Of a stretch of 64,000 nucleotides of DNA, positions 1 to 11,583 are shown in pieces. The notes below the pieces were generated by a model that saw only the letters and a list, made by a program, of their open reading frames with translations, searched no databases and was not told the DNA's origin. This DNA is from Dasypus novemcinctus (lineage: Eukaryota > Chordata > Mammalia > Cingulata > Dasypodidae): NCBI RefSeq assembly GCF_030445035.2, contig NC_080677.1, positions 24,811,513-24,875,512 on the forward strand, in the 5' to 3' direction. Position numbers and translations under genes: made by a program. Positions within the stretch are counted from its first letter, which is position 1. Each line of letters starts with the position of its first letter.

Positions 1-108
1 AGTCAGAATATGTAATTAAAGCCTCCATTTCAACTCTACTCCAACATGAGGGGAAGCAGGGCTAACTGAAAATCACATTGATGGGAGGGCTGGCTTCTTT
101 CTACCCAG

Positions 109-890
109 GTGGACACTAGCCCTAGCCTAAGCTCCATCTCGGCCTCCAGTGGGAAGGGAGTTGGAGGGTGTGGGGGGTGTAATCACTTTCAGCCCACATG
201 GACTAGGAAGTTGGGTACCTATGGCTCCAATAGGATAAGAGGAGGGTGGTGTTTCCTCAGGTTCTCTGGGCAACTGCAGGCACTTTTGGCATACAGGGAC
301 TAGATTGTTAAGTACCTGTGGCTTCATCACCCACCCCCAAAACTCTGTGGATAAATGCAGGCATCTTCAGCCCACACAGACTAGATTGTTGGGCACTCCT
401 GTGGTTCCATCTCCACCTCTAAAAGGGCAGAAGGGACAATGCATGCACTCAAGTAGTGTTGGGCATATCTTTGACTCCAACCCCACCTGACAGGGCAGGA
501 GGAGGGACAGTGCACCCTCAGCCTCTTCAGGCAACTGCATTCCCTTTCAATCTATGTGGCCTAGATTGTTGGTCAAACCATGGCTACATTCCCACCTGCA
601 ATAGGACTGGAGGGGGACAGTATTTCCTCGGTCTCTCTGGGCAACTGCCATCACTTTTGGACCACACAGACTAGATTGTTGTACACATCTCTGGTTCCAT
701 TCCTGCACCAGACAGGGCAAGAGGGACAGATCTTCCATAGCCTTTCCAAGAACTACAGCTGCTTTCAACCCACATGGACTAGACTGTTGGACACATCTCT
801 GGTTCCATTCCCACCCCTAGTAGGGAAGGATGTGGCTGGTACTTCATCAGTCTACCTGAGCAACTGCAGTCAATTTTGACCTGCCTGGTT
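109..890 (+). repeat. Imperfect ~80-110 bp tandem units, probable L1 5'UTR monomers
   Basis: The phrase ACTAGATTGTT or a near variant recurs at about 205, 301, 380, 560, 669 and 778, each time followed by a GG(C/A)ACACCTCTGGTTCCAT-like stretch, a C-rich block, a GGGACAG block and then GGGCAACTGCAG. The last two spacings are both 109 bp. The array ends just before an L1 ORF1 relic on the same strand, so these look like 5'UTR promoter monomers of an old L1. Short open frames across it have no recognisable protein content. Confidence 0.6.
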
Positions 891-1204
891 TAGTTTTCTG
901 TCCACACCTGCAGCTCCACAACTAGCAAGGGAGAAAGGGCAAGAAACAGATGAAAAAGAGCTGAAAAAAAAATTCAGATTGGCTAAACGCAAGCCACTAT
1001 GACGTACCAAATTAATTGGAACCAAGTATCAAAGAGGGGTTCTAGTACAAAGCCAATTAAATAGAAAGCCCAGACTAAAGAGAGAAGCTGAGTCTGGAAT
1101 AAATACATTTAGTAAATCAGATGCTGAGACACCAACAAAAAGTTACAATCCATATGAAGAAACAGGAAGAGATGTCTCAGTAAAAGGAACAAGCTAAGCC
1201 TCTA

Positions 1205-2150
1205 GATGACATAAAGGAGTTGAGACAACTAGTCACAAAATTTCAAACAAATTTCCTTCATAAACTCATTGAGATGGCTAAAGAGATTAAGGACAGCAAG
1301 AAGACACTGGGAGAGCACAAAGAATTTGAAAACATACACAGGAAAATAGCAGGTCTTATGCAAAAGAAAGGCACAATAAATGAAATTATGAAATTAAAAA
1401 TACACTGGAGGCATATAACAGCAGATTCGAGGATACAGAAGAAAGGAATAGTGAGCTTGAAGACAAGACCCCCAAAACCAAAGGTACAAAAGAACTGATA
1501 AAGAAAAGAATGGAAAAAATTGAACAGAGTCTCAGGGAACTAAATGACAGCAAGAGACATGCAAACATATGTGTTATGGGTGTCCATGCCAAAAGGAGAA
1601 GAAAAGGAAAAAGGGGCAGAAGGAATGTTTAAAGAAATATGGTTGAAAATTTCCCAACCCTTTTGAAAGACATGGATATCCATGTCAAAGAAGAACAACA
1701 TACTCCCACATGAATAAATCAGAATAGACCTACTCTGGGACACATACTAATCAGAGTGTCAAATGTTGAAAACAAAGACAGAATCCTGAGAGCAGTAAGA
1801 GGAAAGCAATTCTTCACATACAAGGGATACCTAATAAGATTAAGTGCTGATTTCTCATCAGAAACCATGGAGGCAAGAAGGCAGTGATATGATATATTTA
1901 AGATACTGAAAGAAAAAACTGCCAGGCAAGAATTTTATATCCAGCAAGATTGTCTTTCCAAAATGAGGGTGAGTTTAGAATATTCACAGATAAACAGAAA
2001 CAGAGTTTGTAATCACGAGATTGGCTTTGCAGGAAATACTAAAAGGAGTGCTACAGCCTCAAAAGAAAAGACAAGGGAGATAGTATTGGCAGAGAGTTTA
2101 GAAATGAAGAATATATCACTAAAGGTAACTAAAAGTGTAAAAAGAGTGGT
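1205..2150 (+). pseudogene. L1 ORF1p relic (RNA-binding chaperone protein)
   Basis: L1 ORF1p trimerises and coats L1 RNA. An open segment at 1220-1498 gives a charged, Leu/Lys/Glu-rich coiled-coil-like stretch. Further on, the sequence encodes the EKIEQSLRELNDS-type segment leading into the RRM (about 1510-1550), the RILRAVRGKQFFT-like segment (about 1780) and the C-terminal YPARLSF-like block (about 1940). Stops and frame changes separate these pieces. It is a decayed copy with no coding capacity. Confidence 0.75.
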
Positions 2151-2198
2151 GAAAATAAGATATGATGGATAAAACCCAAACATCAAAATGGATGAAGA

Positions 2199-2507
2199 AT
2201 GGCCTTTACAGTAACAACATTGAATGATAATGGATTAAACTTCCCAATCAAAAGATACAGATTGGTGGTATGGATAAGAAAATATGAACCATCTATACAC
2301 TGTCTACAAGAGACTCACCTTAGACCCAAGGATACCAATAGATTGAAAGTGAAAGGCTGGAAAAATATATTGTTCTACACATGCAGTAACAACAACATAA
2401 AAGATGGATTAGCTACACTCATATCAGATGAAATAGACTTTAAAAACAAAGCTTTCATTAGAGATAAGGAAGAGGACTATATATTAATAAAAGTGATAAT
2501 TCACTAA
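2199..2507 (+). pseudogene. L1 ORF2 endonuclease N-terminus, truncated
   Basis: The 102-residue frame begins MAFTVTTLNDNGLNFPIKRY and contains CLQETHLRPKDTNRLKVKGW. This is the beginning of the apurinic-like endonuclease of L1 ORF2p; QETH holds the catalytic Glu of the family and remains intact. The frame ends after about 100 residues, before the rest of the endonuclease and all of the reverse transcriptase. The start follows the ORF1 relic by a short spacer, as in other L1s. Confidence 0.85.
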
Positions 2508-2549
2508 GAAGAAATAATAATCACCGTTCATATTAAAAGTATTTTACTG

Positions 2550-4290
2550 TATGATTCCAATTATATGACATTCTGGAAAAGGCAAAACTATATACTGAAA
2601 GTAAAAAAGTCACTGGTTGTTAGAGTTATGGGGGGAGACAGGAAGGAGACACGAGATTTTCTAGGGTGGGAAGCTATTCTGTATGATATTGTGATGGTGG
2701 ATACACGATACTATACATTTGTCAAAACCTATAAAACTTTGCAGCACAAAGAATGAACTTTTAATTGTGCACTTAAAAACAGTTAGGAGGCTGGGGAATC
2801 TCTAGATGGAATGCAGAATATGACAAAGCAATCAAACAATATTACAGATATATAAAATAAACTCACCTTAGGGAGTAGGGGGAAAAGGTGCTGTCCCAAG
2901 TACTTTTGAAAATGAGTGGAATCTGTAAGGTTAAAGGTGAGAGATATTGTACATAAACCCTTACTCTAATTTATAAAGATTTTTTCCCACAGGTGTACAT
3001 GTTAACAAATCTGATACCACTATAGATGCTTACTAGAAATGAACAATCAGGTAAATGGATGTTAGAGTGTGATGTTACAGACAATCAAAGGGAATAAGTT
3101 AGAATAATTCATGTGGTAATGGACTAGAGTTGGAGACAACAGTATGAACACATAGTTAGCTTAATATAGACACAGCTGGTTACATACAAAAATTTTTATA
3201 GATATGTGTATACACACAGTTGAGTATACATACACATATTTCCTTGCTCTGAAAGCTGAAAGGCCCTAAAAGTGATGTTTTCACAGTAGTAATAGTACAT
3301 CTAGAACCCAGAACTTGGTTTCTAAAACCATTCCTTAGTTAAAGGAAGGAGGGCTCACTGCAGAAATGGATGATTCTAGGACACAGGCAAGAAATATACC
3401 AGATGAGCATTCAGCATCTTGTAGTATCAGAGAGTAAGAAAGTGCTCCAAAAACACTCCCAAAACAAACAGCACATTGATAGGGGTATGTAAAAAAGATA
3501 CAGGAGCCAAATGAAAGAATTTTCAATGGCCAAAGCTGGAGCAATCAGAACAAAAAATATATAAAGTAGAGTTGGATTATGTCCCAGTGTATAAATCAAT
3601 TTTCATGAGTCCATATTGATATAAAGAAATGGGCAAAAAGAGACAAATCCTACATGGCAGAAGAATTTCATTTAATTTATGCATATATTCCTCCCTCAAG
3701 GAGGTGGAACATATCTCCCCACTCTTTAAGTGTGGACTATGCAGAGTGACTTCCTTCTAAAGAGTACATATGGAAAAGGGGGGGAACTTTACAATGTAGA
3801 AACATAACAAAAATCACCTCAGCCAGATGAGGAACATTCACATCAACAGTGATAAGTCATGTGGAGGGTATGTCCCTTGATGTGATGTGATGAGAAAGAG
3901 ACTTTACTTCCATGGTCTTCCTCCCAAAATCCTATAGCCCCAATCCAATCATAAGGAAAACACCAGCCATATCTCAACTGAGGAGCGTTGTGCACAATTC
4001 CTAACAACTGGCAAAGTCATCACAAACAAGGGAAGTCTGAGAAATGATTACAGTCTAGAAGACCCTTAAGAGATATGATGCCTAAATGTAACATGGTATC
4101 AGGATCCTGGGACAGAAAAAGACATTAGGTTAACACTAAGGAAATCTGAATATAAGAGAACATTAGTTACTAATAATGTACCATTATTGATTCATTAATT
4201 ATAATAATTATAACATACTAATGTAAGATATTAATAATAGGGGGACTGGGCATAGGGTATATGGTAATTCTCTATTTTGTCATCACAATT
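2550..4290 (+). mobile_element. L1M-type 3' end / 3'UTR material
   Basis: 2550-2760 resembles the old L1 3'UTR segment that reads GGTTGTTAG...GGTGATGGTGGATACA and ends with a TGTCAAAACC-like stretch. 3590-4290 matches the L1M 3'UTR order I recognise from mammals: the CACCTCAGCCAGATGA block, TGATGTGATGAGAAAGAG, the CCTCCCAAAATCCTATAG block, a GGGAAGTCTGAGAAATGAT block and a GGTATATGGTAATTCTC tail. 2760-3590 is probably the same element but less certain. No coding sequence. Confidence 0.65.
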
Positions 4291-5285
4291 TTATGGTTGT
4301 CAAAGAAACAGAATCACCAATATAATCAAAGGAGCAGTCTTATCGAGAGAAAGAGTGCTTAAGAAGGGAGATCTCAAACCAGGAAATTTGGTGTAAGAGT
4401 CTCAAGATGGTAAACAGTTTACAATTGCTTATTAAGACAACTAGAGGATATCCAAGTGGAAAGTTACAGAGTGGTTGGCATTATATAGGTGGATCTTACA
4501 AAGCAGGGACTAGATATACATAGGTATATACTAGATATCTCCAGTAGGGATAGGCTATTTGTCCATTTTAAAAATAGGCTATCCCTATTGGAGAGAGGAC
4601 AGCTTATCAGTAAATGCTGCTCAAATTGCATATTTATCAGAAATCCTCTGCTTCCTCAGAAAATCTTATCCTTGGTCTCTTTTTATCTTCTGGAATTTTT
4701 CTGCCATATCTTGGATAGGGGCTGCTCCCAGGAGCTCCCAATAAAGGTGACCGTATTGTTCTATCTATCATGGTTAATCTAAAACTGTTCTAAAATAAAC
4801 TTTTACTTAAAAAGTTTATTAAACATAAATTATTAAGGAATACAAATCAATATTTTTATGACTCCATGTTACATCAAGAAGTTACCAGAAAACAAGGGAG
4901 AAAAATTAATCCAATTTTTAGAGGGAAAAGACACTTTCCAAAATTGTATACTCACTATGGTTGTATTTCTGTTTAAAGCAATTAAAAATTTTATTTTAAT
5001 TTAAGAAAATACATTATTCAAATTCATTTTTTCAAAATGTTATTTAGATATATACTTTGTTTAATAGAATTAGAAATCAATGTAAAGAGCTCAAAGTAGG
5101 AAAATATCTTTCAAAAGAACTGGAAGGGTTTTTAAAAATCATCTAAATTTTTCTTGATACAAAATAATTATCAATATAGGTATAAACATTAAAAAGGTGA
5201 TAAATATTCTTGATAGTGTGAGAATCTAATGAAAACACTAATTTAAAGCTAGAAATCTATGTTTAAATATCAAATTGCAATCACA
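4291..5285. other. Intergenic, nothing recognised
   Basis: A+T-rich sequence with no repeat family that I can name. A short direct and inverted echo occurs around 4497-4590, where the GGGATAGGCTATTT phrase is followed by AAAATAGGCTATCCC. Open frames of 60-97 codons look random in composition. Confidence 0.4.
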
Positions 5286-6049
5286 AATTATGGGAAAATG
5301 GCATCAGAGTAGGAAGGCAGGGCCAACTTTCTCACAAAAACAGTGGAGCTGTCCGAGGGACCTGCTTTGTGGGTCAGTGACCTGGACAGTGCTACGCATC
5401 TCCCAGGAGTGTGGGTGAAGAACAGAAAGACAAAGAACCAGAAAAAAATAAATGTGAGTTGCCAAATGCCTACAGAAGCTGGGAAGGGCTTTCCTTCCCA
5501 AATCCACCATATTAAGATGGGGTAAAATTCCTGGCTCACTACAGCTGACTGAGAGAGAAAGAGATAACTTCCTCCCACTCAACTGATACAAGGAAATGGG
5601 AGGGATGTTGTGGGGCTTTTCTTCAGGAATTTGGTCAGCAGAGCCCACTTTGAATCTAGGCTCTGGCCAGACCAAAACACAGGAAAGCAGAGATTGAAAC
5701 ACCTCTGTGGAAAGGTGTGCCGATGAGCAGCATCTGCTGGATGGTCTGGAAATTGCATGGGTAAAACTGCTTTTGGTTCTGTCTGTAACCTAACTGCTGG
5801 GAGAAAATCTGTGCCTCATTAAGTGAGCCCCTGACCTGATTTTGATAACTTAAGTTGGGCAATTTTAAAGGTGTAGAATAAGTTGAACCAAATATTAAAG
5901 GAGGGATGTAAAAAAAAAAAAAAAAAGCAGTAGGCAAGGGAGAGAAATTCATCATCAGAGTAAATTCACCAACATATTCAGATGCCTAGCCATCAGGAAA
6001 AATTACAAGTACTACTAGGAAAGAAGAAGAGAGGGCCCAGCCAAAGGAA

Positions 6050-6965
6050 CAAACCAAATATACTGAAGAGATAGAGGAATTAGGACAATTAATCAATGAT
6101 AGTTACACAACTCCAACTCTCTTAAACAAATTCAAAGAATTGAATGAAAATATGACTAAAGAGATAAAAGATATTAATAGACATTGGGTGAGCATAAAGA
6201 ACATTTGAAAGCCTGCAAAGAAAAGTAACCAAACTTATGGGAACAAAAAACACAATGGAAAATACTTAAAACACATTACAGGCACATAAGAGCACATTTG
6301 ATTTGTTTGAAGGCAGAATTAGTGATTTCAAAGACAGAACATCTGAACTGGAAAAGACAGGACAACAGGAAGATAAGAGAATGGAAAAAATGGAACAGGG
6401 TCTTAGGGAATTGAATGACAATGTGAAATGCACAAACATATACATTATCAGGGTCTCAGAAGGAGAAGAGAATGGAAAAGGGGCAGAAAGAATATCTGAG
6501 GAAATAATGACCAAAAACTTCCCAGCCCTTATGAAAGACATCAATATCAATATCCAAGAAGGACAACATACCTCAAACAGAATAAATTAGAATAAATATA
6601 ACCCAAGATACTTATTATTCAGAATGACAAATATCAGAGCTAAGGAGAGGATTCTGAAAGCAGTAAGAGAAAAGCAAAGCATCAAACACAAGGCAACCTA
6701 GTTAAGATTCAGTGCTGACCTCTCATCAGAAATCATGTAGATGAGAAGAAAGTGGTATGATGTATTTAAGGTAATAAAAGGGAAAAACTGCCAGCCAAGA
6801 ATTCTGTATCTGGCAAAACTGTCCTTCAAAAATGAAAGTGAGTTTAAAGTCTTCATAGACAAAAAACAAAAACAAAACTGAGAATACGTTACTAAAAGCC
6901 CAGAGTTACATGACATACTAAAGGGAGTGTTGCAGACTGAAGAGAATAAACAAGGGGGAGAAACT
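6050..6965 (+). pseudogene. L1 ORF1p relic
   Basis: The best-preserved part (6303-6590) encodes a coiled-coil end, the EKMEQGLRELNDNVKCTN transition and the RRM start IYIIRVSEGEENGKGAERI. It continues as TKNFPALMKDINI, which matches the ORF1p RRM order. The C-terminal domain is visible to about 6960 (RRKWYDVF and LAKLSFKNESEF-like text, in broken frames). Stops and a frame change before and after make it a pseudogene. The encoded family binds L1 RNA in cytoplasmic particles. Confidence 0.8.
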
Positions 6966-7069
6966 TGAAGAAGAATGTAGAACTGAAGATTATTAGGAAG
7001 GGTAAATAAAAGGCAAAAAGACGGACAACAGTATGATATGACAACAGAAAGTCAAAGGACAAAATGAAT

Positions 7070-8135
7070 GAAGTAAGTAATGCCTTTACAGTAATAAAAG
7101 TGAATGTTAATATTTCAACTCACTAATCAAAAGACATAGACTGATAGAATGGATAAAAAATGTAACTCATCTATTTCTTGTCTGCAAGAGACTCACCTCA
7201 GATATAAGGACACAAGCAGATTATAAATGAAAGGTTGGAGAAGACATTCCATGTAAATAGTAACCAAAAATGAGCTGGAGAAGTGATTCTACTATCAGGA
7301 AAAAAATGTATTTTAAATGCAAAACTGTTCTAAGGGATGAAGAAGTTCATTGTATTAGTCAGCCAAAGGGGTGCTGATGCAAAATACCAGAAATTGGTTA
7401 TTTTTTATAAACCGTATTTATTTAGGGTAGAAGCTTACAGTTACCAGGCCATAAAGAACAAGTTACCTCCCTCACCAGAGTTTATTGCCATGTGTTGGAG
7501 CAAGATGGCATACCAACATCTGTAAGGGTTCAGGCTTCCTGGGTTCCTCTGTTCCCAGGGCTTGCCTCTCTCTGGGCTCATCTGCTCTGTTATCTCCATA
7601 AGGCCAGCTATATACTATTAAGCAAATGACTTGTTTCTCTTCCTTGAGCTTTCTCTCTTACCTCACAACCAAGCTCCTCTGTGTGCTTACTTCCTAGGGC
7701 TCCAGCTAAGGACTCTAGCATCAAAACTCCAACATCAAAACTCCAACCTCCCTTCTCTGTGGTAAAGTTTCTCTGTGAGCCCCCACGCACCCACCAAGGG
7801 GACTCATCATCCTACTGATGTGCCCCAATCAAAGCCTTAGTCATTATTTAATCAAGTAAAAGTAAAACCTCTGAATGCAATACACTCTAATATACCCAGA
7901 GGAAAAGACCAGTTTACAAACATAATCCAATACTTCTTTTTTGGAATTTTTCGATAATATCAAAGTGCTACAGTCATTATATATTATATAAAAGGGACAA
8001 TTCACCAAGAAGAAGTAATTATACTAAATATTTATGCACTTAACCTGAATGCCCCAAAACACTTGAGCCACACAGTGGCAAAACTGAAATGAGAAATAGA
8101 TATCTCTACAATAGTTGGAGACTTCAACTCTCAGT
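7070..8135 (+). pseudogene. L1 ORF2 endonuclease relic interrupted by an LTR
   Basis: The N-terminal part (7075-7350) reads NAFTVIKVNVN, then CLQETHLRYK and the GWRRHSM region with several stops. After the LTR (7351-7972) the frame text KGTIHQEEVIILNIYALNLNAPKH and then IVGDFNS resumes, so the two halves were once continuous. IVGDFN is part of the metal-binding core of this endonuclease family. No reverse transcriptase follows. Confidence 0.75.
7351..7972 (-). repeat. Solo LTR, MaLR-like xenarthran family (copy 1), inside L1 ORF2
   Basis: On the plus strand it runs from TGTATTAGTCAGCCAAAG to CAAAGTGCTACA, the reverse of the copies at 11014-11583 and 41162-41788. It shares with them the AATACCAGAAAT end, the GCCATGTGTTGGAGCAAGATGG block and the CAGTTTACAAACATAA end. 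Flanks TTCAT and GTCAT differ at one of five bases, consistent with a 5-bp target duplication. MaLR membership is inferred from length (622 bp), TG...CA ends and general layout. Confidence 0.7.
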
Positions 8136-8740
8136 ATTGGTCAGAGCATCTGGATCAGGTGTGTGTGCTAATCTCTACCTTTGCAGTTGGATAAAGTTCC
8201 ATATATATATATATACACTCAACAATGACTCTGTCTTCTGCAATTTATAAATACACTGGGATAGCTGTGACTGGTGGTTATTATTTCAATCCTTGATAAT
8301 TCCCCTAGGATGTGAAAAGGTTCATTGTGACTCACTGCTCTCTTACAATAGTAGTATAGATAAAAATAGCAGTGGGAAAGTTTTCGTTCTGAATCCCTTG
8401 AATCATTCTTCTTTTCACTTAAAAGTATAATAGTTCAGATAATTGTAAATACCCCCAAACATATCATTATTCATACATTCTTTGATTAACGAGTCACTGC
8501 TTCACTAGGTAGTAATAGTATGTCTATTAATGTCTTACTAGAAGAGCTGAGAGCCAAAAGTACTTAGAGAAATGCTATGATGTTCTAAGGAACAAAGATG
8601 TGAAACAAAAATTATTAGAAGTCAAGGTTGCCATTTCAGGACTAATACTGCTATTTTTTCTGATACCACCAAGGATATTCATTTATATACTTTAAATCAG
8701 AACTGGAAACTTTTGGTAGCACCCTTGTTCTTTATTTTTA
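8136..8740. other. Intergenic, short (AT)n only
   Basis: No gene or named repeat. A short (AT)n tract lies at about 8202-8215. Confidence 0.4.
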
Positions 8741-9205
8741 TATGCAATGCAATTCTTTTCTCTAGATTTTCGAGCTGGGAATGTACTTATCTTCTTTGTT
8801 TTAATTGGTAAATATGTTTAGAGCAATGAATTTTCATTTGATCATTTCTTTAAATGCATACCATAGATTCTGAAATGTAGTGTTTTTTTGTTGTCATTAT
8901 TATTTCTCAGTTCTGCCTTTCAGTTTGTATATCCCCTTTCATCCAGGAGTTGTTCCAAAGCAAGTTTTAGAAATTTCTAGGTGGAAGGAACTTTCTGTTT
9001 CTTGTTAATGTTATTGTCTTGGTTTGACCAGATAGTATGATTTATAATATTTCTACTTTATGGAAATTGCTGATGTTTCCTTTGCTTCCTAATATAGGAA
9101 CAATTTTTATGGAAGTGTCATGGGCACTTGAGAAGCATATGTTCTCAATTATTGCAGTGTAGGTTTGACATTATTAAGTAAAATACAGTGGCATTCTACA
9201 TTGGA

Positions 9206-9604
9206 TGTTGCTGGGTCAGACCCCTTTCTGAGAAAGTATTTTCTATTAAAAAAATAACACACAAAAAACCCCACTGACCTGCAGGGGCTTTCTGAGAAAA
9301 TGTAACATTAGAATGTACCCTACAGAATTGCAGATAAACAACACCTAGTAATAAAATAGTTTTTGTCCAGTAGAGATAGCTTATCAGAACGGACAAGCAT
9401 ATCATAGTAATCAATGTATAGCTACCTCGACTTTGTAAGACTCCCAACGTAAAATGGAAACTGAACATCAGACGGTCAGACATTACTTGCTTTAGTGTTT
9501 GCCCTATATCAGTCCTCCCTTTCCACCTCTTGATGGAGTGCCTTTCCGCATGCGATGTGGATGCTGCCTGATTCATGAATTGTAAACTGCTCAAAAACCC
9601 CACA
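9206..9604. repeat. Unclassified LTR-like insertion, 399 bp
   Basis: The sequence from TGTTGCTGGGTCAGACCC to CTCAAAAACCCCACA starts with TG, ends with CA and interrupts recognisable old L1 sequence on both sides. It is more GC-rich than its surroundings. It holds AATAAAA at about 9351 and the phrase CCTGATTCATGAATTGTAAAC near its end, as in LTRs of class I elements read on the plus strand. A 137-codon open frame on the minus strand (9196-9609) covers it but resembles no protein I know. I see no clear target duplication, so the class is unproven. Confidence 0.4.
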
Positions 9605-10179
9605 CGCAATCTTTTGTCTAATATCTTATTTTAGCGATATATATTCATAAGATGTATCAATTGATTATGTTGTTTAGCTCTTCTATCTTGTTTTTGTCCA
9701 CTAAATCTGTCTTATACTATGAGGGGTGTTTTAAAGTCTCTTATTGTGTTCCTACTTCTTCCCACATGTCCTATAGTTATGCTTCATAAAGGTTGCTGCT
9801 GCAGCATATCCATAAGTATTATATCTTCATTGTGGTTTGTAGCCGTATAAGGTATTATAAAATAACCTTTTAAAAAAACCACATTTGATGCCTTTGGACT
9901 TGCATTCTTTGACATTAACATCGTTACTCTGCTTCCTTTTTTGTTTCTATTTTTTTCATATAAATTTGTCTATCCCTTTGCTTTTAGCTTTTTTGAATCA
10001 CTTTAAGGGTGTCTATTGGATTCAGCATAGAATTGGGTTATATTTTTAAATTATATTGAAAATCTTTTTCTCTTAAGTGAGTTAAGTGCACACATATTTT
10101 TTATGATTGATATATTTGTTGAACTCTTTTGATAATTGTATCTATTTTGTTTTATTTTTATTCTTCTTTCCTAAATTAT

Positions 10180-10320
10180 TTATTCCTTGCATATATGCAT
10201 GTGAATTTCATTTGCATGTATTATGTGTATATTTCCTTTATACATATATTATATATTTATGTATATGTGTATATAGGTGTATATATTTATGTATATGCAT
10301 ATATTATTTTTCTTTTTTCA
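10180..10320. repeat. TATG/TATA-rich low-complexity tract
   Basis: Alternating TATGTATA and TATATGTGTATA text; the open frames here (Tyr/Ile/Phe-rich) are translations of it and not genes. Confidence 0.7.
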
Positions 10321-11013
10321 TATTTAGGAAGATTTGTATTTGTTTCTAGTAGTTACATTTGCACTTATATCTTTTTAAGTACCCTTCGTTCCCTATTTCT
10401 TATTTGACCTTTTATTGTTTAGTTTATTAGTGCTTGCTTGCTTTTTTGTTTCCTGTATCCTCAAAATCATCGCCTACTAGCTTGAGGTTTTTCGTTTTTC
10501 CTCTTTCTCTCTTCCTTCTCTTCCCAATATTTGCACTTTTTTTGACTCTCATAATATATAACATTTGTACATTATTCTTCCACTCTCACCCTTCTATTGT
10601 TCTATTCTTACATGTACATTTATATATTTTCGAATGCTCACTTCTGTCCTTTTGTTAAGTTTGTCCCAGGCATCACTCTGCTTGATGATTCTTATCTCCC
10701 ACTAGTTCCCTAAAGAAGGACTGATGGATTCAGAATTCCATAACTTCATATATGTTGAAAACTGTTTGTCTATTTGTTCATGTTGAAGGACAGGCTGGCT
10801 AGATATAAAATCCATGGTGCACGTTTTCTTTCACTGATTTTTTTCTGAAAGTGTTGCTCCATTGTTGCTTTGCTTATGATTCTGGTTTTGAAAGGAACTG
10901 GTTTTAAAAGGCCCTTCCACCTAGAAATCCCAACTAGAAATTACTTTACCATTTTGCCTAGAGACTTTGAGGGCTTGATCTTTATTTGAAATACTATAGA
11001 CTTACTAAGGCAT

Positions 11014-11583
11014 TGTTGCAGTTTGGCATTATTTATGTATTCCAAAAACTGATAGTGGATTATATTTGTAAACTGGTTTGTTCCTCTGGGCATATTAGAT
11101 TATATTGGATTCAGAGATTTCACTTTTACTTGATTAAAGAATGATTACAGCTTTAATTACCCAAGGGGGCAGGGACTCACAGAGAAATCTACATGGCAGA
11201 GCAGAGGAGTTAGTTGCAGTTTTGAGCTGGAGCCCTGGAAGTAAGCACACAGAGGAGAAGACCAGCTGAGCTGGGAAAGAATTGAGCCCCAGGGAGAGAG
11301 ACAGAGCAAGTTGTCCAATACTCTATAGCTGGTCTTGGGAGTGAGCAGTGCAGCTGAGTCCAGAGAGAAACAAGCCCTGGGAAGAGAGGAACCCAGGAAG
11401 CCTGAACTCTGGCAGACACTGGCAGCCATCTTGCTCCAACACATGGCAACAGACTTTGGTGAGGGAGGTAATTTCTGCTTTATGGCCTGGTAACTATAAG
11501 CTTTGACCCCAAATAAATACCCTGTATAAAAGCCAATAGATTTCTGGTGTTTTGCATCAGCCCCCCTTTGGTTGACTAAATAG
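11014..11583 (+). repeat. Solo LTR, MaLR-like xenarthran family (copy 2), inside an old L1
   Basis: It begins TGTTGCAGTTTGGCATTATT and ends TTTGGTTGACTAAATA. It is collinear with the copy at 41162-41788: the TTTGTAAACTGGT block, a purine-rich middle with GCAGCCATCTTGCTCCAAC, then GGTGAGGGAGGTAATT, CCTGTATAAAAGCCAATAGA and TTTGCATCAG. The TATAAAAG box and AATAAA just upstream fit an LTR promoter and poly(A) region. It interrupts minus-strand L1 ORF1 sequence. Confidence 0.7.

Larger units (their letters stand above)
891..2510 (+). mobile_element. Old L1 copy: end of 5'UTR, ORF1 and start of ORF2
   Basis: After the tandem units there is an A-rich leader (891-1160), then an ORF1 relic, a short inter-ORF spacer near 2170, and the first ~300 bases of ORF2. 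The order matches a LINE-1 on the plus strand. Homology stops near 2510, where the sequence jumps to an L1 3'UTR, so most of ORF2 is missing through internal deletion or because two insertions abut. Confidence 0.8.
5286..8135 (+). mobile_element. L1 copy with 5'UTR, ORF1 and ORF2 endonuclease, split by an LTR
   Basis: 5286-5990 is a moderately GC-rich leader beginning AAAATGGCATCAGAGTAGG, the style of an L1 5'UTR, and lacks the tandem units at 109-890, so it is another subfamily. ORF1 (about 6050-6960) and the start of ORF2 (from about 7070) follow. ORF2 is interrupted at 7350 by an LTR and resumes at 7973 with the endonuclease segment running to an IVGDFN motif near 8125, where homology ends. 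Confidence 0.8.

Noticed and set aside
109-890. CRISPR-like array
   Set aside because: Repeat units are long and diverged, spacing is irregular and the context is mammalian L1.
9196-9609. 137-codon minus-strand frame as a host gene
   Set aside because: Coincides with an insertion bounded by TG...CA and has no recognisable domain; kept only as an unclassified repeat.
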